A stretch of DNA of 61,677 bases, taken from contig NZ_CAJXWY010000022.1 of assembly GCF_913062725.1 (NCBI RefSeq), forward strand, positions 1-61,677, in the 5' to 3' direction. Origin of the DNA: an uncultured Thiohalocapsa sp. GTDB lineage: Bacteria > Pseudomonadota > Gammaproteobacteria > Chromatiales > Chromatiaceae. The position numbers and the translations under genes were made by a program. Positions 56,415-61,677 of this stretch are shown one piece after another. Positions within the stretch are counted from its first letter, which is position 1, and every line of letters starts with the position of its first letter. The notes under the pieces are model-generated. The model had not been told where the DNA came from and did not search any database. It was given only the letters and a program-made list of their open reading frames with translations.

Positions 56415-57248
56415 ATGGTCGTATCGCTGGGAGTGCTGTCGGTGAATGGCTGCGCCCTGTTGGCCGCCGCGGCACGTTGCCTCGCCGAGGCGGACCCGGC
56501 CACCAAGGCCGGCCTGAGCGCACAAGCGGCGGCGGCGATTCGCGCAGGCGTGCTCGCGCGCGATGCCCGGGATGTGCGCTCCCCCGCCGCCAAGCCCGGA
56601 CGGCCGCGGCGCCCCGCACTGGTGCCGCCGCGGCAACTGCCGCGACGCGGGCTGGATCAGCCCGCGGGTCGGGCGGCCCTGGTGCATGCCATCGCCCATA
56701 TCGAGTTCAATGCCATCAATCTCGCCTGGGACGCGATTCAACGCTTTCCTGACATGCCGGCCGCCTTCGCCGCAGACTGGGCCCGCGTCGCGGATGACGA
56801 GGCGCGCCATTTCACCATGTTGCGCGAGCGCCTGCGGGGCCTCGGCTACGACTATGGCGACTTTCCCGCCCACGACGGCCTGTGGCAGATGGCGGAGGCC
56901 ACCGGCCATGATGTGCTGGCGCGCATGGCCCTGGTGCCGCGGGTGCTGGAGGCGCGCGGGCTCGACGTCACCCCCGGCATGATTGCGCGGCTCGAGCGCG
57001 CCGGCGACGCGGCGACCGCCGCTTGTCTGCGGGTGATCCTGCGCGAGGAAGTGGCGCACGTGGCCATCGGCAGCCACTGGTTCCGTTGGCTGTGCGGGCT
57101 GCGCGGCCTGGCACCACGCGAGACCTACTTCCGGCTGCTCACCGAGCACATGGCAGGCGGCGTGCGCCGCCCGCTGAATCGGCAGGCGCGGCTCGCGGCG
57201 GGCTTCGACGCGTTGGAACTGGAGCGCCTGGAAGCGCTGTGCCAATGA
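56415..57248 (+). CDS. DUF455 ferritin-like protein
   Basis: 277 residues. Residues about 95-245 are a four-helix ferritin-like bundle with the di-iron ligands seen in HIEFNAINLAWDAI, DDEARHFTMLRERL and EEVAHVAIGSHWFRWLC. The pattern is DUF455, related in fold to MiaE-type hydroxylases. No substrate is known. The gene is flanked by unrelated genes; its 5' side shares a divergent region with the small membrane protein. Confidence 0.88.
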   Translation: MVVSLGVLSVNGCALLAAAARCLAEADPATKAGLSAQAAAAIRAGVLARDARDVRSPAAKPGRPRRPALVPPRQLPRRGLDQPAGRAALVHAIAHIEFNAINLAWDAIQRFPDMPAAFAADWARVADDEARHFTMLRERLRGLGYDYGDFPAHDGLWQMAEATGHDVLARMALVPRVLEARGLDVTPGMIARLERAGDAATAACLRVILREEVAHVAIGSHWFRWLCGLRGLAPRETYFRLLTEHMAGGVRRPLNRQARLAAGFDALELERLEALCQ

Positions 57249-57446
57249 CCCGGCCAGTCCACCCGGAGATGCGGAATAGTGGTGTGGAACCATCTTCGGT
57301 CGGCGTGGATGGCGCCATCGGTCCCATGAGCGTCCCGGCTTCGGCTCGCCGGGCGCAACAGTCCGGAGCCAGCAACAGTCGCCAGGCAAGGCAGCGGTCT
57401 CAGCCGGGCGTGGGCTGACGTCAGCATGATGTCACGCGTGGCGCTG

Positions 57447-58241
57447 CTATGCGGGTTGCACGGGCTCCCGCCGCAGGCCATCGTCGCCGGCCACCAGGAC
57501 TTCACCGCCATCGATGGACCAGTCCGCGAGGACGTGCCGGTGAGCGGGTGCGCCGGCGATGCGCAGTTGATGGTCTGCGGGGCGGTGGGTATGTCCGTGG
57601 ATGAGCCGTCTGACGCCGTGTCGGCGCATGACACGCTGCACTTCATCGGCGTTCACGTCCATGATGGCGGCGGTCTTCTCCGCCATGGCGGCCGCGCTGC
57701 GCTGGCGGTACGCGGCGGCGATGTGTCGGCGCTTGGCCAGCGGCTGGCGGCGAAACAGCCATTGCACCACTGGATTGCGCACGCGCCGGCGGAAGCGCTG
57801 ATAGGCGCGATCATCGGTACAGAGGCGGTCGCCGTGCATGAGCAGGGTGGGCTCGCCGGCGACGGTGATGCGGGCCGGTTCCCGCAAGAGCTCGCAGCCG
57901 GTGCGGCGGGCGAAACGCCGCCCGATGAGAAAATCGCGGTTGCCGTGCATCACGGCGCAGCGGGTGCCGCCCGCGGTCAGGGCGGCGAGGCCGGCTTCCA
58001 CGTCCTGGTAGGTGGGATCATCATCGCCGATCCAGGCATCGAAGAGGTCGCCCAGGATGTAGAGCGCACCGCCGCCGGCGGCGCGTGCTTGCAGCCAGTG
58101 CAGGAATAGGGCGGTCAGTTGCCCACGCTCCGGGGCGAGGTGCAAATCCGAGATGAACAGCTGCTGCTCGGCCGGCGGCGTCGGCCGCTTTGCGCGGGGC
58201 AGGTGCTGCGGCCGCGCCCGTGGCTCACTCTCGGGCGGCAT
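57447..58241 (-). CDS. lpxH: UDP-2,3-diacylglucosamine diphosphatase LpxH
   Basis: 264 residues, a manganese metallophosphoesterase that converts UDP-2,3-diacylglucosamine to lipid X in lipid A synthesis, at the inner membrane. Metal-site motifs: FISDLHL, GDLFDAWIGDDD, GNRDFLIG, MHGDRLCTDD and HGHTHRP. The open frame extends through the PpiB gene, but the ATG at 58241 is the supported start. It lies 52 bases after ppiB on the same strand. The conserved neighbourhood lpxH-ppiB beside cysS supports the call. Confidence 0.93.
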   Translation of the reverse strand: MPPESEPRARPQHLPRAKRPTPPAEQQLFISDLHLAPERGQLTALFLHWLQARAAGGGALYILGDLFDAWIGDDDPTYQDVEAGLAALTAGGTRCAVMHGNRDFLIGRRFARRTGCELLREPARITVAGEPTLLMHGDRLCTDDRAYQRFRRRVRNPVVQWLFRRQPLAKRRHIAAAYRQRSAAAMAEKTAAIMDVNADEVQRVMRRHGVRRLIHGHTHRPADHQLRIAGAPAHRHVLADWSIDGGEVLVAGDDGLRREPVQPA

Positions 58242-58293
58242 GGTCCACACGCGCCGCGGCCCTGGTGCCGGGGATGGACGTGCGCCGGAGGGC

Positions 58294-58785
58294 TCAGTCC
58301 GCCACCACCTCCGCCTTCTGGATGACCACGTCCTGCTCGGGCACATCCTGATGGCCACCACGCGAGCCTGTCTTGACGCCCTTGATGCTGTTGACCACGT
58401 CCATGCCGTCCGCCACCTTACCGAACACGCAGTAGCCCCAGCCGTCCTGTCCCGGATAGTCCAGGAAGGCGTTATCGGAGACGTTGATAAAGAACTGCGC
58501 CGAGGCCGAATGCGGATCATTGGTGCGCGCCATGGCCAGGCTGCCGACGACGTTCTTGAGGCCGTTGCGGGCCTCGTTCTCGATGGGGGCACGCGTCGGT
58601 TTTTGCACGAAATCTGTGTTCATGCCACCGCCCTGGATCATGAATCCGTCGATGACGCGGTGGAACAGCGTTCCGTCATAGTGGCCGTCGCGCACATATT
58701 GCTCGAAGTTCGCCGCGGTGATGGGGGCGTTGTCGTAATCCAGCTCGATGAGGATATCGCCGTGGTTGGTGCTCAGCTTGATCAT
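58294..58785 (-). CDS. ppiB: Cytoplasmic peptidyl-prolyl isomerase B
   Basis: 163 residues, a cyclophilin that isomerises X-Pro bonds. [16 protein letters not shown] near 39-54, SAQFFIN near 96-102 and the C-terminal [10 protein letters not shown] are catalytic landmarks. No signal peptide, so cytoplasmic. AGGAG five or six bases before the ATG at 58785 supports the start. Divergent from cysS, cotranscribed with lpxH. Confidence 0.94.
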   Translation of the reverse strand: MIKLSTNHGDILIELDYDNAPITAANFEQYVRDGHYDGTLFHRVIDGFMIQGGGMNTDFVQKPTRAPIENEARNGLKNVVGSLAMARTNDPHSASAQFFINVSDNAFLDYPGQDGWGYCVFGKVADGMDVVNSIKGVKTGSRGGHQDVPEQDVVIQKAEVVAD

Positions 58786-59048
58786 TGACTGCTCCTGTGA
58801 TGAGGGTTTTGCCCGTGTGATGGGGACGCGAGAAAGGGGCCTGCGGGTATCGATGCGGGCGCGGATGCCGCACGCTGAGCTGCATGCTACGGGTTTCGCC
58901 GCTCCGGCAAAACCCCGACCCCGCTGGAATGGTTCTCGGCTGGTATGCGCTTTGCTAACATTTTGAGCCAACGGCGCCCATGCCGGCGCCCGCGCGGCGC
59001 GCCCGGCGCCGGTCGCAACCGCTCACAACAGGCAGAGGCCGTAAGCCC

Positions 59049-60458
59049 ATGCTCGAGATCCACAACAGCCTCACGCGCCGCAAAGCGCCGTTCCAGCCGC
59101 TGACGCCGGGCCGGGTGCGCATGTATGTCTGTGGCATGACGGTCTACGATCTCTGCCACCTCGGGCACGCGCGGGTGCTGGTGGTCTTCGATGTCGTCTA
59201 CCGGCATCTGCGCCGTCTCGGCTACGACGTTACTTATGTGCGCAACATCACGGACGTCGACGACAAGATCATCCGCCGCGCGGCGGAGAACGCCGAGCCC
59301 GTGGCCGCGCTCACCGAGCGCTTCATCGCCGCCATGCACGAAGACGCCGACCGCCTGGGTGTGCTGCGCCCGGACCAGGAGCCGCGGGCGACGGCGCACA
59401 TGGCCGAGATGCACGCGATGATCGCGCGCCTGATCGACAAGGGTCATGCCTATGTCGCCGGCAACGGCGATGTCTATTATGCCGTGGCGAGCTTCCCCGG
59501 CTACGGGCGGCTCTCGGGCAAAGACCCCCAGGATCTGCGCGCCGGCGCCCGCGTCGAGGTGGGCGAGGCCAAGCGCGATCCCCTGGACTTCGCCCTGTGG
59601 AAGGCCGCCAAGCCCGGCGAGCCGGCCTGGGCATCGCCCTGGGGGCCGGGGCGTCCGGGCTGGCACATCGAGTGCTCCGCCATGTCCACCGGCTGCCTGG
59701 GCAATCACTTCGACATCCACGGCGGCGGCGCCGATCTCATGTTCCCGCACCACGAGAACGAGATCGCCCAGAGCGAGGGCGCCACCGGCGAGCCCTTCGT
59801 CAATGTCTGGATGCACAACGGCTTCGTGCGCGTGAACGACGAGAAGATGTCCAAATCGTTGGGCAACTTCTTCACCGTGCGCGAAATCCTGGAGCGTTAT
59901 CAGCCGGAGGCGGTGCGCTACTTCATTCTGGCCAGTCATTACCGCAGTCCGCTCAATTACGACGACAGCCAGCTCGACGGCGCCCGGGCGGCGCTCACCA
60001 GGCTTTACACGGCCCTGCGCGGCCTGCCGCCGGCGCCCGAGCCTGCGGCGGAGATTGGCGTCGAGCCCAGCGATGGCACGGCCTACCGCGCGCGCTTCGA
60101 CGCCGCCATGAACGATGACTTCAACACCCCGGAGGCGCTGGCGGTGCTCTTCGACCTGGCGCGGGAAATCAACCGGGTGCGCGCCGACGACGAGGCCGCT
60201 GCCGCGGGTCTGGCCGCGGAGCTGCGCCGGTTGGGCCATGACTTGGGTCTGCTGGAGCAGGACCCGGAGGCCTATCTGAAGGCCGGCGCCGGCATGGATG
60301 GTCTCTCGGATGCGGCCATCGAGGATCTGATCGCCCGCCGCGGCGCCGCGCGCCGGGCCAAAGACTTCGCCGAGGCGGATCGTATCCGCGACGAGCTGCA
60401 GGACGCAGGCATCGTGCTCGAGGACGGCCCAGGCGGCACCAGCTGGCGGCGCGGTTGA
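59049..60458 (+). CDS. cysS: Cysteinyl-tRNA synthetase
   Basis: 469 residues, class I synthetase that charges tRNA-Cys. Zinc ligand region [10 protein letters not shown] near 25-34, HIGH-like HLGHAR near 37-42, second zinc site GWHIECSAM near 202-210 with a following HHE, and KMSKSLGN near 267-274. Length is normal. The ATG at 59049 gives the family start [12 protein letters not shown]. Open frame before it is not supported. Convergent with folD. Confidence 0.97.
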   Translation: MLEIHNSLTRRKAPFQPLTPGRVRMYVCGMTVYDLCHLGHARVLVVFDVVYRHLRRLGYDVTYVRNITDVDDKIIRRAAENAEPVAALTERFIAAMHEDADRLGVLRPDQEPRATAHMAEMHAMIARLIDKGHAYVAGNGDVYYAVASFPGYGRLSGKDPQDLRAGARVEVGEAKRDPLDFALWKAAKPGEPAWASPWGPGRPGWHIECSAMSTGCLGNHFDIHGGGADLMFPHHENEIAQSEGATGEPFVNVWMHNGFVRVNDEKMSKSLGNFFTVREILERYQPEAVRYFILASHYRSPLNYDDSQLDGARAALTRLYTALRGLPPAPEPAAEIGVEPSDGTAYRARFDAAMNDDFNTPEALAVLFDLAREINRVRADDEAAAAGLAAELRRLGHDLGLLEQDPEAYLKAGAGMDGLSDAAIEDLIARRGAARRAKDFAEADRIRDELQDAGIVLEDGPGGTSWRRG

Positions 60459-60474
60459 GCCGGGGCATGTGTGG

Positions 60475-60496
60475 GCCCGCCGCGCCGACGGCGGGC
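60475..60496. terminator. Hairpin between cysS and folD
   Basis: GCCCGCCG (60475-60482) and CGGCGGGC (60489-60496) form a perfect 8-bp stem with a six-base loop, 17 bases after the cysS stop and 77 bases before the folD stop. No T-tract follows. Confidence 0.45.
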
Positions 60497-60572
60497 GGCG
60501 CACCGCCGGCCAAGGCCCTGGGGCGCTGGCGTCAGGCGGCTGCTGTCGTAGCCTCGCCGCCCTGCACCTGCG

Positions 60573-61424
60573 CTACAGCTGCAGTTCCGCCGCCGCCAGC
60601 GTATTCTCCAGCAGGCTGGCGATGGTCATGGGCCCCACGCCACCGGGCACCGGCGTGATCCACCCGGCGCGCTCGGCGGCTGACGCAAAGTCCACATCGC
60701 CACAGAGCTTGCCCGCCTCGTCGCGGTTCATGCCCACGTCGATCACCAATGCGCCGGGCTTGATCCAATCGCCGGGCACATAGCGCGAGCGGCCCATGGC
60801 CACCACCAGCACGTCCGCGGCGCGGGCCTTATCGGCGAGCTGCTTGGTCCGGCTGTGACAGACGGTGATGGTGCAGCGTGCCGCCAGCAGCTCCAGGGCC
60901 ATGGGGCGCCCGACGATGTTGGACTGGCCGATCACCACCGCGTCCAGGCCCTCCAAGTGCTGCCCGGTGCGCGCCAGCAGGGTCATCACGCCCTTGGGCG
61001 TGCAGGGCCGCAGCACGGGCATGCGCAGCACCAGGCGGCCGACGTTGTAGGGGTGGAAGCCGTCGACGTCTTTGGTCGGCAGGATGCGCTCGATGACGGC
61101 CTCGGCGTCGATCTGCGCCGGCAGTGGCAGCTGCACGAGGATGCCGTCGATGGCATCGTCAGCGTTGAGGCGGTCCACCAGTGCCAGCAGCTGCGCCTGC
61201 GAGGTGGTCGCCGGCAGTGCGTGCAGCTCGGAGTGAAAACCTACTTCGGCACAGGCCTTACGCTTGTTGCGCACATAGACCTGGGAGGCTGGGTGCTCGC
61301 CCACCAGCACCACCGCGAGTCCGGGGGGGCGCCGTCCAGCGCTCAGCCGTGCGTCGACTTGTGCCTTGACCTGTGTGCGGATGTCCGCCGCGATGGCCTT
61401 ACCGTCGAGGATAGTTGCGCTCAT
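60573..61424 (-). CDS. folD: Bifunctional methylenetetrahydrofolate dehydrogenase/cyclohydrolase
   Basis: 283 residues, one-carbon metabolism enzyme in the cytoplasm. [18 protein letters not shown] near 41-58 carries the catalytic Lys; [12 protein letters not shown] near 95; TPKGVMTLL near 142; [18 protein letters not shown] near 161 is the NADP fold; [17 protein letters not shown] and the C-terminal [19 protein letters not shown] complete the pattern. Length is normal. Confidence 0.97.
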   Translation of the reverse strand: MSATILDGKAIAADIRTQVKAQVDARLSAGRRPPGLAVVLVGEHPASQVYVRNKRKACAEVGFHSELHALPATTSQAQLLALVDRLNADDAIDGILVQLPLPAQIDAEAVIERILPTKDVDGFHPYNVGRLVLRMPVLRPCTPKGVMTLLARTGQHLEGLDAVVIGQSNIVGRPMALELLAARCTITVCHSRTKQLADKARAADVLVVAMGRSRYVPGDWIKPGALVIDVGMNRDEAGKLCGDVDFASAAERAGWITPVPGGVGPMTIASLLENTLAAAELQL

Positions 61425-61533
61425 GGTCGATCTCTGCCGGTCAAACCTCCGGAATGATCCAACCCCTGCTGCAACTGCGCAAGTGTATGGCGTCAGCGAG
61501 CCCGCCGTGTGGCCACGACTGGCGAAAAGAGGA

Positions 61534-61562
61534 TTGACGCAACCGGGCAGGGGCTTTATGCT
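61534..61562 (+). promoter_or_regulatory. Promoter of the tRNA-Pro gene
   Basis: TTGACG (61534-61539), 17 bases, TATGCT (61557-61562). The spacing is ideal and the -10 ends 41 bases before the mature tRNA 5' end. Confidence 0.75.
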
Positions 61563-61603
61563 GCATCGTTTAAGGTTGTTGCGATGTCTAGGCGTACCAC
61601 CAC

Positions 61604-61677
61604 CGGGGTATAGCGCAGTCTGGTAGCGCGCCTGCTTTGGGAGCAGGATGTCGGGGGTTCGAATCCCTCTACCCCGA
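61604..61677 (+). tRNA. tRNA-Pro(UGG)
   Basis: 74 bases with all four arms: acceptor CGGGGTA/TACCCCG, D arm, anticodon stem CCTGC/GCAGG with loop TTTGGGA (anticodon TGG), T arm GGGGG/CCCTC around TTCGAAT, discriminator A. No CCA is visible because the window ends at the discriminator base. Confidence 0.97.

Noticed and set aside
58242..58592. Upstream extension of the LpxH frame
   Set aside because: It reads through ppiB in another frame; LpxH starts at the ATG at 58241.

Overview
The window is high-GC DNA (mostly about 65-70% by eye) from a gammaproteobacterium. Markers of that class are the soluble transhydrogenase SthA, a DUF349 protein, a MurU-type uridylyltransferase, LpxH, an MrcB-type PBP1b, and the order lpxH-ppiB / cysS / folD / tRNA-Pro at the right end. 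I infer a purple-sulfur or halophilic relative (Chromatiales or Ectothiorhodospiraceae-like) from style only; there is no 16S gene here to settle it.

Left end (1-9.1 kb) is an accessory, defence-type region. A leftward, visibly AT-richer operon encodes two small paralogous proteins of unknown family, a short McrB-like AAA+ motor and a McrC-like PD-(D/E)XK nuclease. Divergent from it is a 1141-residue TM0106-type protein: a Cas4/AddB-like Fe-S nuclease, an RNase H-like exonuclease and an SF1 helicase in one chain. The motor lacks the usual N-terminal recognition domain, so the small paralogs are the best candidates for target recognition. This is my main candidate for an undescribed system.

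9.1-15.1 kb: sthA, a Cys-rich CWC protein, a DUF2189 membrane protein, an ScsB/DsbD-like thiol reductase and a one-cysteine redoxin. 15-20.7 kb: a leftward divergent-chaperone operon (large TPR protein, J-like protein without HPD, GrpE, Hsp70, zinc ribbon). 20.9-25.9 kb: a GNAT gene that looks frameshifted, an AT-rich HigA antitoxin remnant, a DUF349 protein, an MBL hydrolase and an RDD membrane protein. 26-30.9 kb: a FixL/FixJ-like two-component pair, a Fic AMPylase and an ElyC/YdcF protein. 31-36.4 kb: an MFS transporter and a three-gene peptide-type ABC transporter in which one permease is fused to an ATPase through a linker encoded by a 24-bp minisatellite; no binding protein is present.

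36.5-42.9 kb is rich in amide-bond chemistry: an amidoligase overlapping a class I glutamine amidotransferase-like hydrolase, then YqaA and VanZ membrane proteins, and on the other strand an AstE-like deacylase, a GCS2-type ligase and MurU. 43-47.8 kb: mtaB, a predicted periplasmic small heat-shock protein with an NTF2-like protein, an HExxH protein, and a 234-bp palindromic element with 12-bp terminal inverted repeats and a perfect 28-bp inner inverted repeat. 48-56 kb: a YadG/YadH-type ABC exporter, mrcB, a TPR lipoprotein, a YoaA-type helicase and tsaB. 56-61.7 kb: a DUF455 protein, lpxH, ppiB, cysS, folD, and a complete tRNA-Pro(UGG) with a clear promoter, ending exactly at the window edge.
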